Shown here: piece after piece, positions 33,798-42,674 of the stretch
How positions within the stretch are numbered: the stretch's first letter is position 1
Layout: each line of letters opens with the position of its first letter
Assembly: GCA_014650475.1 (NCBI GenBank)
Contig: BMVA01000018.1
Location: 62,001 to 126,000 of the forward strand
Direction: 5' to 3'
DNA: 64,000 nt
Source: Streptomyces albogriseolus
GTDB lineage: Bacteria; Actinomycetota; Actinomycetes; Streptomycetales; Streptomycetaceae
The notes under the pieces: generated by a model
Databases searched by the model: none
The model's input: only the letters and a program-made list of their open reading frames with translations
What the model was told of the DNA's origin: nothing
Translations under genes and position numbers: made by a program

Positions 33798-36700
33798 TTG
33801 AGCGTGATCCTGTTCCGCCGTCCGGCCCGTCGCAAAGGGCCGGAAATGCCGTCGGGGGAACTGAGTCTCCAGGAGCCGCCCACGCTTCCGGAAGTCGTGC
33901 CGGACAGTTCCGCGGTGTGGACGTATCTGCCGATGGCGCTGATGTCGGTCTCCATGATGCTGATGTTCATGCGGCCGGGGATGAGCCAGAGCAGCGGCGG
34001 ATTCATCTACATCGCGCTCGGTGTGATGGTGATCGCGTCGGCGGGCATGATGCTCGGTCAGGTGATGCGGCGCAACGGCGAGCGCAAGCAGCGGATGAAG
34101 GGCGAGCGCCGCGACTACCTGCGGTATCTGCGGCAGACCCGGCGCATGGTGCGGACGTCCGTCGTCGAGCAGCAGCGCGCCCTGGCCTGGCGCCACCCGG
34201 AGCCCGACGCGTTGTCGTCGCTGGTGCGCAGCACCCGGCTGTGGGAACGCCGGTCGTCCGACGAGGACTTCGCCGAGGTGCGGATGGGTGTGGGCGACCA
34301 GCGGCTGGCGATGAAGCTGACACCGCTGTCGACCAAGCCCGTCGAGGACCTGGAGCCGCTGAGCGCGCACGCGCTGCGCAGCTTCACCCGCGCGTACTCC
34401 ACCGTCCGCGACCAGCCCATCGCGATCTATCTGCGGGCCTGGTCGAAGGTGCTGTTCCGCGGGGACGAGGAGCGGATACGGGCCCAGGTGCGGGCCCTGC
34501 TCGCGCAGTTGGCGGTGTTCCACTCCCCCGACGACCTGTGGATCGCGTTGTGCGTCTCGGACGAGCGGCGCGCGGAGTGGGAGTGGGCGAAGTGGCTGCC
34601 GCACAGCCTGCACCGGCACGAGGAGGACGGCGCCGGACCGGCCCGTCTGGTCGCTTCGGCCTTCACCGAGCTGGAGAACCTGCTCGGCGCGGAGTTCCTG
34701 GAGCGGCCGGGCGCCGACCCCGACGCGGTTCCGGGACGTGAGGAGCCGTACACGGTCGTCGTGATCGACGGCTGCACGGTGCCGGCCGGGCACCGCTTCG
34801 ACGGGCACGGGTTCCGCAACGCGGTGGTGCTCGACCTCACCGGTGCGCTCGCGTGGAAGCCCGGACGGACCACGCTGCGCCTGGAGGTGGACGAGAGCGG
34901 TGTCGCGCTGGTGCGCACCGACCGCGACCGCAAGGAGCAGTCGACGGTGCTCGGCCGGCCCGACCGGCTGGGCACGGTGGGCGCGCTGGCGCTGGCCCGG
35001 TTGCTGGCGCCGTACCGGATGAGTGTGGGCGGCGACGACTCCAAGCCGCTCGCCGACGACGTCGAGCTGACCTCGCTGCTGAACATCCCCGATCTGCACC
35101 GGCACGACCCGGCCACCCTGTGGCAGAAGGCGACGGGCAGCGCCCGGCTGCGGGTGCCGATCGCGGTGAGCGGTGAGGGCAGGCCCGTGGAGCTGGACAT
35201 CAAGGAGTCCGCGCAGGGCGGTACGGGGCCGCACGGCATGCTGATCGGCGCGACCGGCTCCGGCAAGAGCGAGCTGCTGCGCACGCTGGTGCTGGGGCTG
35301 GCGCTGACCAACTCCTCCGAGACGCTGAACTTCGTCCTCGTCGACTTCAAGGGCGGCGCGACCTTCCTCGGCCTCGACGAGCTGCCGCACACCTCGGCGG
35401 TCATCACCAACCTCGCGGACGAGGTGGCGCTGGTCGCCCGGATGCAGGACGCCCTGCACGGGGAGCTGATCCGGCGGCAGGAGCTGCTGCGCGCCGCCGG
35501 GAACTACACCTCCGCGCTGGAGTACGAGAAGGCGCGGCAGTCCGGGGCGCCGCTGCAGCCGCTGCCCAGCCTGTTCGTGGTGGTCGACGAGTTCAGCGAA
35601 CTGCTCGCCTCGCACCGCGACTTCATGGAGCTGTTCGTGATGATCGGCCGGCTCGGGCGCAGCCTCGGGGTCCATCTGCTGCTGGCCTCGCAGCGGCTGG
35701 ACGAGGGCCGTATGCACCAGCTGGAGAGCCATCTGTCGTACCGGATCGGTCTGCGGACGTTCTCCGCGATGGAGAGCCGGGGCGTGCTGGGGGTGCCGGA
35801 CGCCTACGAGCTGCCCGCGCAGCCGGGCGCCGGGTTCCTCAAGAGCGGTGTCGACGCGCTGACCCGGTTCCGGGCCGCGTACGTCTCGGGACCGTACCGG
35901 CGGCGGCGGGCCGTCGCGCGGGCGCAGGTGGCGCGTCAGGTGGTGCCGTGGACGGCGGAGTGGGTGGTGCCGCGCGCCCCCGCGGACCCGGACCCGGCGG
36001 GCGAGCCCGACGGGACCGCACCCGAACCGGAGGGCGAGGGGGACGGCGGCGGGGAGACGCTGCTGTCGGTGGCGCTCGACCGGCTGCGCGGGGCGGGGCC
36101 GCCCGCCCACCAGGTGTGGCTGCCGCCGCTGGGCCGGCCGGCCACCCTGGACCAGATCCTGCCCCCGCTGTCCCCCGACCCGCGGTACGGCCTGACCACG
36201 GCCGACTGGCCGCTGCGGGGGCGGCTCACCGTGCCGGTGGGTGTGGTCGACCGGCCCTTCGACCAGGTGCGTGACCTGCTGACCGTGGACCTGTCCGCGG
36301 CCGGGGGCCACGTGGCCGTCGCCGGGGGGCCGCAGAGCGGCAAGAGCACGCTGCTGCGCACCCTCGTCACCGCGCTGGCCCTCACCCACACCCCGCGCGA
36401 AGTGCAGTTCTACTGCCTCGACTTCGGCGGCGGCACGCTGGCTTCACTGGACGGGCTGCCCCATATGAGCGGGGTCGCGGCGCGGGTGGACACCGAGCGG
36501 GTGGGCCGTACGATCGCGGAGGTCACCACGCTGCTCGCCCGGCGGGAGCGGTTCTTCCTGGAGCACGGCGTCGACTCCATGGCGACCTACCGCAAGCGGC
36601 GCGCGGCGGGAGAGTTCCCCGACGAGCCGCACGGGGACGTCTTCCTGGTCATCGACGGCTGGGCGACCGTGCGCCAGGACTTCGACCGGCACATCCCCAC

Positions 36701-37790
36701 CTTCAACGCGCTGGCCGCCCGCGGGCTCAACTACGGCGTCCACCTGATCGTCACCACCGCCCGCTGGGTGGAGCTGTCGTCGTCGGTACGCGACCAGACC
36801 GGGACCCGGCTGGAGCTGCGGATGGGCGATCCCATGGACTCCCAGATCGACTCCCGGAAGGCGGCGACGGTCCCGCGCAGCGCGGGACGAGGGCTGACCT
36901 CGGACAAGCTGCACTATCTGGCGGCGCTGCCGCGCGTCGACGGGGTCGAGGACGCCGACGACCTCGCGGACGGGGTCGCCGGACTGGTCGCCGCGATCGG
37001 CGAGAACTGGACGGGGCCCACCGCGCCACGGGTGCGGATGCTGCCTTCGACGCTGCCGGTGGAGGAGCTGCCGGAGCCGGAGGGCGACAACGGGCTGCGG
37101 ATCGCGATCGGCCTGGACGAGAACGAACTGGCGCCGGTGTGGCACGACTTCGCCGAGAACCCGCATCTGATCGTGGTGGGCGACACGGAGAGCGGCAAGA
37201 CGAACCTGCTGAAGCTGGTCGCGCGCGGCATCACCGAGCGGTACACGCCGGCCGAGGCGCGGATCATGACGGTGGACTACCGGCGGGAGCTGGTGGAGAG
37301 CGTTCCGGAGGCGTACCGGCTGGGGCACGCCGTGTCGCTGGACATGCTGCGGGACCTGGTGGACGGAGCCGCGCGGGCGGTCAGGCAGCGGGTACCGGGG
37401 GAGGACATCGCTCCGTCGCGGATGCGGTTGTGCGACTGGTGGCAGGGGCCGCGGCTGTTCATCCTGGTCGACGACTACGACATGGTGGGCGGCGGGCCGA
37501 TGACGCAGCCGTTCGCCCCGCTCCTCGACCATCTGGCGCTGGGGCACGAGGTGGGGTTGCACCTGGTGGTGGCGCGGTCCTCGGCGGGAGCCGGGCGAGG
37601 GCTGAACGAGGCGCTGCTGCGGCGGTTGCAGGAGGTGAACACGCCGGGGCTCTTGATGTCCTGTCCGCCGAGCGAGGGCTATCTCTTCGGCAGCGTGAAG
37701 GGGCGGGAGCTGATTCCGGGGCGGGCGGTCCGGATCGCCCGGCGGAAGACCTTGCAGGTGCAGACGGGGCTCGTGGGGGGCGGGTCGTGA
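33798..37790 (+). CDS. eccC: Type VII secretion ATPase EccC (FtsK/SpoIIIE family)
   Basis: A 1330-residue fused EccCa-EccCb motor. There are two membrane helices at about residues 40-60 and 68-88, then three FtsK/SpoIIIE ATPase domains. The Walker A lysines are Lys490 (GATGSGKSE), Lys849 (GGPQSGKST) and Lys1134 (GDTESGKTN). Domain 1 has an intact Walker B (LFVVVDEFSELL), whereas domain 2 has VFLVIDGW and domain 3 LFILVDDYD, the usual EccC pattern in which the later domains bind nucleotide and substrate but hydrolyse poorly. It recognises WXG100 dimers and drives secretion. The TTG at 33798 is seven bases from GAGGAGG; a GTG at 33804 is possible. Confidence 0.96.
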   Translation: MSVILFRRPARRKGPEMPSGELSLQEPPTLPEVVPDSSAVWTYLPMALMSVSMMLMFMRPGMSQSSGGFIYIALGVMVIASAGMMLGQVMRRNGERKQRMKGERRDYLRYLRQTRRMVRTSVVEQQRALAWRHPEPDALSSLVRSTRLWERRSSDEDFAEVRMGVGDQRLAMKLTPLSTKPVEDLEPLSAHALRSFTRAYSTVRDQPIAIYLRAWSKVLFRGDEERIRAQVRALLAQLAVFHSPDDLWIALCVSDERRAEWEWAKWLPHSLHRHEEDGAGPARLVASAFTELENLLGAEFLERPGADPDAVPGREEPYTVVVIDGCTVPAGHRFDGHGFRNAVVLDLTGALAWKPGRTTLRLEVDESGVALVRTDRDRKEQSTVLGRPDRLGTVGALALARLLAPYRMSVGGDDSKPLADDVELTSLLNIPDLHRHDPATLWQKATGSARLRVPIAVSGEGRPVELDIKESAQGGTGPHGMLIGATGSGKSELLRTLVLGLALTNSSETLNFVLVDFKGGATFLGLDELPHTSAVITNLADEVALVARMQDALHGELIRRQELLRAAGNYTSALEYEKARQSGAPLQPLPSLFVVVDEFSELLASHRDFMELFVMIGRLGRSLGVHLLLASQRLDEGRMHQLESHLSYRIGLRTFSAMESRGVLGVPDAYELPAQPGAGFLKSGVDALTRFRAAYVSGPYRRRRAVARAQVARQVVPWTAEWVVPRAPADPDPAGEPDGTAPEPEGEGDGGGETLLSVALDRLRGAGPPAHQVWLPPLGRPATLDQILPPLSPDPRYGLTTADWPLRGRLTVPVGVVDRPFDQVRDLLTVDLSAAGGHVAVAGGPQSGKSTLLRTLVTALALTHTPREVQFYCLDFGGGTLASLDGLPHMSGVAARVDTERVGRTIAEVTTLLARRERFFLEHGVDSMATYRKRRAAGEFPDEPHGDVFLVIDGWATVRQDFDRHIPTFNALAARGLNYGVHLIVTTARWVELSSSVRDQTGTRLELRMGDPMDSQIDSRKAATVPRSAGRGLTSDKLHYLAALPRVDGVEDADDLADGVAGLVAAIGENWTGPTAPRVRMLPSTLPVEELPEPEGDNGLRIAIGLDENELAPVWHDFAENPHLIVVGDTESGKTNLLKLVARGITERYTPAEARIMTVDYRRELVESVPEAYRLGHAVSLDMLRDLVDGAARAVRQRVPGEDIAPSRMRLCDWWQGPRLFILVDDYDMVGGGPMTQPFAPLLDHLALGHEVGLHLVVARSSAGAGRGLNEALLRRLQEVNTPGLLMSCPPSEGYLFGSVKGRELIPGRAVRIARRKTLQVQTGLVGGGS

Positions 37791-37854
37791 GGCGTCCGGG
37801 TCCGGAAAGGGTCTCCGCACCGCCGCCAAAATCCGCGGGCAGTCGTGCCGCAGG

Positions 37855-37899
37855 GCGATGGGGGTCCCCCCGCTCGAGCGGAGCCGAGAGTGGGGGAGG
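37855..37899 (-). terminator. Palindromic intergenic repeat acting as bidirectional terminator
   Basis: Between the convergent eccC and mycP stop codons. The plus strand reads GCGATGGGGGTCCCCCC, then CGCTCGAGCG, then GGAGCCGAGAG and TGGGGGAGG. This forms a strong stem (GGGGTCCCCCC region against the final GGGGGAGG, with an inner CGCTCGAGCG palindrome). It is the same family as the element in front of gcvT, in reverse orientation. Position between converging genes supports termination of both. Confidence 0.7.
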
Positions 37900-37975
37900 G
37901 TGGGCGCGACGGCGCCCCGAAGGCGTCGGGCCGGGCAGGCGAGGGCCGGCCCGGACGGGTGCGGTGACGACGTCC

Positions 37976-39184
37976 TCAGGAGGTGCCCGGCGGGCGCCAG
38001 TTACGGGTGCGGCCTCGAGGGACGACCGCGGCCAGGGCCGCCAGGAGGAGGACCGTGGTCAGGCCCACGGCCGCGATCGTCAGGGAACGGGTGCGGGGGG
38101 CAGGGTCGGCGGGGGGCGGCATCCGCGCGGGGGCGGGGGTCCTTGCAGAGGGCTTCGTGTGGTCCTGGACCAGGGACAGGGCGGCGTACGGGTCCAGGCG
38201 GGGGATGTCCGAGGGGTAGGCGGTGTCGAGGAGGCGGCGGGTGACCTCGGCCGCCTCGAGGTCGGGGTGGTAGGCGCGGACGAGGGCGGCGGCGCCGGCG
38301 ACGCCCGCCGCGGCCAGCGAGGCGCCGGAGCCGATGTAGTGGCCGGAACCTTCAGGGCCGACGCTGACCATCTCGCTGCCGGGCGCGGACAGATCGGGCT
38401 CGTAGGCGGGCGGCGCGTTCTTCTGCCGTACGCCGCCGGGGCCGAAGTCCACGACGGCGAGCGCGCCGGGTGCGGCGGCCGGCCAGTACGGCCCCTCGGG
38501 CATCTCACCGTCGGGCCCCCGCTCCTCACGGGCCACGGCGTCGGGCGCGGCCGGGGCGACGACCAGCGCGTCGCGCCGGGCGGCGTGGGCGACGGCCGCG
38601 GTGAGTTCGGCCTTGCCGGTGCGCAGGACCTGGCCGACGTAGATGACCTGTGCGCCGCGGTCCGCCGCGGTCCTGATGCCGGCGGCGACGCGTTCCACGG
38701 AGGGCACTCCCCGGTCGTCGGTGCCGGACAGGGCGAGGATCTCCGCCTGTGGGGCGATCCCGGTGATGCCGCTGCCCTTCTCCGGCGCGGCGGCGATCAG
38801 GCCGGCGGCGAACGTGCCGTGGCCCACGCAGTCCTTCGCCGCCCCGTCGAGGGGCTCCACCCTGCCGGACAGACTGGGGACGCCGGTGGCGACCCCGCTG
38901 TCGACCACCGCGACGGTCACCCCGCCGCCGCGGGAGATCCGCTGGGCCCGGGACAGCCCGAGCGCCGTCTGCGACCACGCCGCCCCGGTGGCCGTCTGAT
39001 CCGAGGCCCCGGTGCACGGGTTGCCCTCGCCGAGCCGGACGGGCAGCGGGGGCAGCAGCGTGGCCCCCGGATCGTCGGCACCGGAGCTCGCCGACGGCGC
39101 GGCGGGGAGGGCGAGGGCAGGCCCGCCCGTGACCGGCAGGACCACGGCGACCGCCAGCACAAGGCCCGTCCCCCGACGTCTCAT
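37976..39184 (-). CDS. mycP: Type VII secretion-associated serine protease mycosin
   Basis: A subtilisin-family (S8) membrane-anchored protease of about 402 residues. A signal peptide (MRRRGTGLVLAVAVVLPVTG), the catalytic Asp95 (VAVVDSG), His122 (DCVGHGTFAAG) and Ser289 (GSGASLAAAG), and a C-terminal membrane helix (TIAAVGLTTVLLLAALAAVV) followed by a short basic tail are the mycosin layout. The oxyanion-hole Asn, expected in an AAGN-type motif, is replaced: the segment reads VVAPAAPD around residue 212. MycP stabilises the ESX complex and may trim substrates. Three in-frame ATGs (39205, 39196, 39184) lack a clear ribosome site; I chose the one that gives the most compact signal peptide. Confidence 0.9.
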   Translation of the reverse strand: MRRRGTGLVLAVAVVLPVTGGPALALPAAPSASSGADDPGATLLPPLPVRLGEGNPCTGASDQTATGAAWSQTALGLSRAQRISRGGGVTVAVVDSGVATGVPSLSGRVEPLDGAAKDCVGHGTFAAGLIAAAPEKGSGITGIAPQAEILALSGTDDRGVPSVERVAAGIRTAADRGAQVIYVGQVLRTGKAELTAAVAHAARRDALVVAPAAPDAVAREERGPDGEMPEGPYWPAAAPGALAVVDFGPGGVRQKNAPPAYEPDLSAPGSEMVSVGPEGSGHYIGSGASLAAAGVAGAAALVRAYHPDLEAAEVTRRLLDTAYPSDIPRLDPYAALSLVQDHTKPSARTPAPARMPPPADPAPRTRSLTIAAVGLTTVLLLAALAAVVPRGRTRNWRPPGTS

Positions 39185-39269
39185 GACATTCCGCATGAGC
39201 CGCATGATATGCACACAAGATGTACGGCGTACAACGCCAACTAGGCGACAGCACAAGGAGGTTCGAGGC
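39185..39269. promoter_or_regulatory. Short divergent mycP/eccA-like promoter with TGTACGGCGTACA palindrome
   Basis: Only about 85 bases separate the two divergent T7SS genes. At the middle, 39221-39233, lies TGTACGGCGTACA, a perfect inverted repeat (TGTAC-x3-GTACA) that could bind a dimeric regulator controlling both genes. The plus-side ribosome site AAGGAGG is at 39255-39261. Promoter hexamers could not be assigned; the mycP message may have a very short leader. Confidence 0.45.
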
Positions 39270-42200
39270 GTGGCACGTCACATACTCACGGTCGGCCCGG
39301 AACGGTCGGACGGCTTCCGGACGATCGGTGAGGCACTGGCCCATGCCCGTACCGGGGCGGTGATCCGGGTCCGCCCCGGCCGCTACGCCGAGAACCTCGT
39401 CATCCGGCACCGGGTGACGATCGCCGGCGAGGGCGAGCCGGGCGCCGTCGAGCTCTGCCCGCGGGACGGCACCGCCGTCACCCTCATGGCCGACGCCGTG
39501 ATGCTCAGTGCCCTGACCCTCCGGGGCCGGGACAAGGAGGCCGCGGTCGTGGACGTACCGGCCGGCCAGGCGGCCCTCGACGACTGCACCGTGGCCGGTT
39601 CCGGATGGACGGCGCTGCTGGTCCGCGGCAAGGGCTCGCTGGCCGCCCGCGGCTGCCGGATCAGCAACCCCGGCGGCGCCGGCCTGGTCGACTCGTCGGA
39701 GTCCGGGAGCATCGTCGAAAACTGTGTGTTCGAGAACTTCGGCACCTCCGCGGTGGTGATCGGCGAGAGTGCCGGGCCCCTCGTCCGCGACTGCCGCATC
39801 CGGGGCGCGCGGGCCAACGGCGTCCTGGCGAGCGGCGAGTCCCGCGGCACCGTGGAGGGCTGCGACATCTCCGGCACCGACAAGCCGGCCATCGCCCTGG
39901 AGGGCCACAGCTCGACGCGCGTGCTGCGGTGCGCCGTGCACCACACCTCGGTGGGCCTGCTGGTGACCAGCATGTCCCGGCCGGAGATCGAGGAGTCCTC
40001 CTTCGAGTCGATCGCGCAGAGCGGCATCGTCATCTCCGGCGGGGCCGACCCCGTGCTGCGCGGATGCGTCACCCGGCGCACCGGGACCAGCGGGCTGCTC
40101 GTCCTGGACCGCTCGCGCGGAATGCTGGAGGGCTGCTCGTTCCACGGCTCCGCCGAGGCCGCCGTACGGGTCGTCGAGGGCGGTGCCCCGCTGTTGCGGA
40201 ACACCGTGGTGAGCGACTGCGCCGACACCGGCGGGGCGGTGCAGCTCTGGGACGACTCCACGGCCGAGTTCGAGCACCTGGAGGTCCTGGACGCGGCCGG
40301 CGTCGGCATCTCGGTGCGCTCCGCCGCCAACCCCTTGCTGCGCCGCGTCAGGGTCACCGGCTCCGGCGGCCACGGCATCGAGTTCACCGATGACGGCCGC
40401 GGCCGGCTCGAGCACTGTGAGATCGAGTCCGCCGGCGGCTGCGCGCTGAGCATCGACGACGACTCGGACCCCGAGATCAGCGACACGGTCCTCACCTCCG
40501 CCGCCCGCTCGGGCCTGCTCGTCGGCGAACGCGGCCGGGGCACCCTGCGGGACTGCGAGATCGGCGACAGCGCCGACGCCGGGGTCGGGGTGCGGGACGG
40601 CGCGGAGATCACCCTGGAGCGGGTCCGGGTGCACGGCTCGAAGGCGCACGGCGTCCAGGTGTCGCGGGGCGGCCGGGCCGTCCTCACCGCCTGTCAGATC
40701 ACCGGGAGCACGGGCGACGGCGTACGGATCGACAGCGCCGAGCCGGTCGACGTCACCCGGTGCGTCGTACGCGACAACCGGGGCGCGGGACTGCGCCAGA
40801 GCCGCGCGAGCGAGCGGCTCACGGTCGAGCTGCTGACCAGCGCGGACAACGGGCTGCCGGACAGCTGGGGCGAGTCGGCCGGGGCAGGCGGCGAGGACGG
40901 CGCACCGGGCGGGTCCGGCAAGGAACCGGAACCGGAGGGCCCGCTGGCCGAACTGGAGGCGCTCGTCGGCCTGGAGAACGTCAAACACCAGGTGAACACG
41001 CTGGTCAATCTGAACCAGCTCGCGGAGCGCCGGCGTCGGCTCGGCATGCCGGTCCCGTCGATGAGCCGGCACCTGATCTTCGCGGGGCCGCCCGGCACCG
41101 GCAAGACCACCGTCGCCCGCCTCTACGGCAGCATCCTCGCGGACCTGGGCGTGCTCAGGAGCGGACACCTGGTCGAGGTCGCCCGTGCCGATCTCGTCGC
41201 GCAGGTCATCGGTGGCACGGCCATCAAGACCACCGAGGCGTTCACCAGCGCGCTGGGCGGCGTGCTGTTCATCGACGAGGCCTACACGCTCACCGTCGAG
41301 GGAACGTCCAACGACTTCGGCCGCGAGGCCGTCGACACCCTGCTGAAGCTGATGGAGGACCACCGCGACGACGTGGTCGTGGTGGCGGCCGGATACTCCG
41401 AGCAGATGGAGTCGTTCCTGACCGCCAACCCCGGTCTCGCCTCCCGGTTCACCCGCACCATCGAGTTCGGCAACTACGCGGTGGAGGAGCTGGTGACGAT
41501 CACCGAGAGCCTCTGCCTGCGTCACCAGTTCGAGCTCGGGCCGTTGACCCGGGAGGCCCTCGCCGTACGCTTCGAGCAGATGACGCGCGACGCGACCTTC
41601 GGCAACGGCCGTGCGGCCCGCAGCGTGTTCGAGGACATGGTGGACCGGCAGGCGTTCCGGCTCGCGGCCATGACCGACCCGTCGGAGAACGACCTGACGC
41701 TGCTGCTGCCGCAGGACGTCGGCGACGCGGAGGCGGCGGCCGTCGGCGCCGGCGAGGGCGGCACGGAGCAGGACGCGGACGGCGCGTCCGCAGCCTCCGA
41801 CCCGATGGCCGAACTCACCGCCATGGTGGGACTCGCCGCCGTGAAGCGGGAGGTAGCCGACCTGGTCAGCCTCCTCACCAACGCCCGGCAGCGGGTCGCC
41901 GCCGGGCTGCCCGCCCCCCGGATCAGCAACCACCTGGTCTTCAGCGGACCGCCCGGCACCGGCAAGACCACCGTCGCCCGGCTGTACGCCAGGCTCCTGC
42001 ACTCGCTGGGGGTGCTCCCCCGCGACTCCCTGGTGGAGGTGGCGCGGGCGGACCTGGTGGGCCAGTACGTCGGCCACACCGCCCAGCGCACCAAGGACGT
42101 CTTCACCAGCGCGCTGGGCGGGGTGCTCTTCATCGACGAGGCCTACACCCTGACCCCCGAGGGATCGTCCAACGACTTCGGCCGCGAGGCGGTCGACACC

Positions 42201-42620
42201 CTGCTGAAGCTGATGGAGGACCACCGCGACGAGATCGTGGTCGTCGTCGCCGGATACACCGAGGAGATGGGGCGTTTCCTCGCCTCCAACCCCGGTCTGA
42301 CGTCCCGGTTCTCCAAGTTCGTGACGTTCGAGGACTACAGCACGGACGAACTGGTCACCATCGTGTCCCGGCACGCCGCCGCCTCCGGGTACGAGTGCGC
42401 CGACGCCACCGTCGAGGCGCTGCGCGCCCATGTGGACGCCATCCCGCGCGACCGGTCCTTCGGCAACGCGCGGCTGGCCCGGCAGTTGCTGGAGACGATG
42501 ATGACGAGCCAGGCCCGCCGGCTGGGCGGGCTGGCCTCTCCCAGTCTCGCCGACCTCACGACGCTGCTGCCGGAGGACCTGCCGGGCCGGCAGGTCCTCC
42601 GGCAGCAGCCCGCCGGGTGA
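39270..42620 (+). CDS. Beta-helix protein fused to two EccA/CbxX-type AAA+ domains
   Basis: A 1116-residue protein. Residues 1-520 are a right-handed parallel beta-helix of about 23-residue rungs (for example LRGCVTRRTGTSGLLV and LEGCSFHGSAEAAVRV), starting with the pectate-lyase-like FRTIGEALAHARTGAVIRVRPG. Then come two AAA+ domains of the CbxX/EccA type: Walker A Lys612 and Lys899 (both GPPGTGKTT) and Walker B GVLFIDEAYTL with Glu670 and Glu957. Classical mycobacterial EccA has an N-terminal TPR domain and one AAA+ domain, so this is a different architecture of the ESX AAA+ chaperone. The GTG at 39270 is eight bases from AAGGAGG. I infer cytosolic substrate handling for this locus, the helix perhaps reading substrates. 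Confidence 0.88.
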   Translation: MARHILTVGPERSDGFRTIGEALAHARTGAVIRVRPGRYAENLVIRHRVTIAGEGEPGAVELCPRDGTAVTLMADAVMLSALTLRGRDKEAAVVDVPAGQAALDDCTVAGSGWTALLVRGKGSLAARGCRISNPGGAGLVDSSESGSIVENCVFENFGTSAVVIGESAGPLVRDCRIRGARANGVLASGESRGTVEGCDISGTDKPAIALEGHSSTRVLRCAVHHTSVGLLVTSMSRPEIEESSFESIAQSGIVISGGADPVLRGCVTRRTGTSGLLVLDRSRGMLEGCSFHGSAEAAVRVVEGGAPLLRNTVVSDCADTGGAVQLWDDSTAEFEHLEVLDAAGVGISVRSAANPLLRRVRVTGSGGHGIEFTDDGRGRLEHCEIESAGGCALSIDDDSDPEISDTVLTSAARSGLLVGERGRGTLRDCEIGDSADAGVGVRDGAEITLERVRVHGSKAHGVQVSRGGRAVLTACQITGSTGDGVRIDSAEPVDVTRCVVRDNRGAGLRQSRASERLTVELLTSADNGLPDSWGESAGAGGEDGAPGGSGKEPEPEGPLAELEALVGLENVKHQVNTLVNLNQLAERRRRLGMPVPSMSRHLIFAGPPGTGKTTVARLYGSILADLGVLRSGHLVEVARADLVAQVIGGTAIKTTEAFTSALGGVLFIDEAYTLTVEGTSNDFGREAVDTLLKLMEDHRDDVVVVAAGYSEQMESFLTANPGLASRFTRTIEFGNYAVEELVTITESLCLRHQFELGPLTREALAVRFEQMTRDATFGNGRAARSVFEDMVDRQAFRLAAMTDPSENDLTLLLPQDVGDAEAAAVGAGEGGTEQDADGASAASDPMAELTAMVGLAAVKREVADLVSLLTNARQRVAAGLPAPRISNHLVFSGPPGTGKTTVARLYARLLHSLGVLPRDSLVEVARADLVGQYVGHTAQRTKDVFTSALGGVLFIDEAYTLTPEGSSNDFGREAVDTLLKLMEDHRDEIVVVVAGYTEEMGRFLASNPGLTSRFSKFVTFEDYSTDELVTIVSRHAAASGYECADATVEALRAHVDAIPRDRSFGNARLARQLLETMMTSQARRLGGLASPSLADLTTLLPEDLPGRQVLRQQPAG

Positions 42621-42624
42621 GGAC

Positions 42625-42656
42625 GGACGCCCGCCGGCCGGTGCCGGCGGGCGTCC
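42625..42656. terminator. Bidirectional terminator, 14-bp perfect stem
   Basis: GGACGCCCGCCGGC (42625-42638) and its exact complement (42643-42656) enclose a four-base loop CGGT. The element lies five bases after the stop of the AAA+ gene and 18 bases before the stop of the convergent ChW gene, as expected of a shared GC-rich Streptomyces terminator without a U tract. Confidence 0.85.
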
Positions 42657-42674
42657 ACCGCGCCGGCGGGTCCC

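Noticed and set aside
33672..36389. 905-codon minus-strand frame across the start of eccC
   Set aside because: It crosses the eccD/eccC promoter region and is antisense to FtsK domains; no ribosome site or family features.
38526..42431. 1301-codon open frame on the minus strand opposite the beta-helix/AAA+ gene
   Set aside because: It runs antisense to a gene with clear Walker motifs and overlaps mycP; its residues are low-complexity Arg/Gly/His/Ala.
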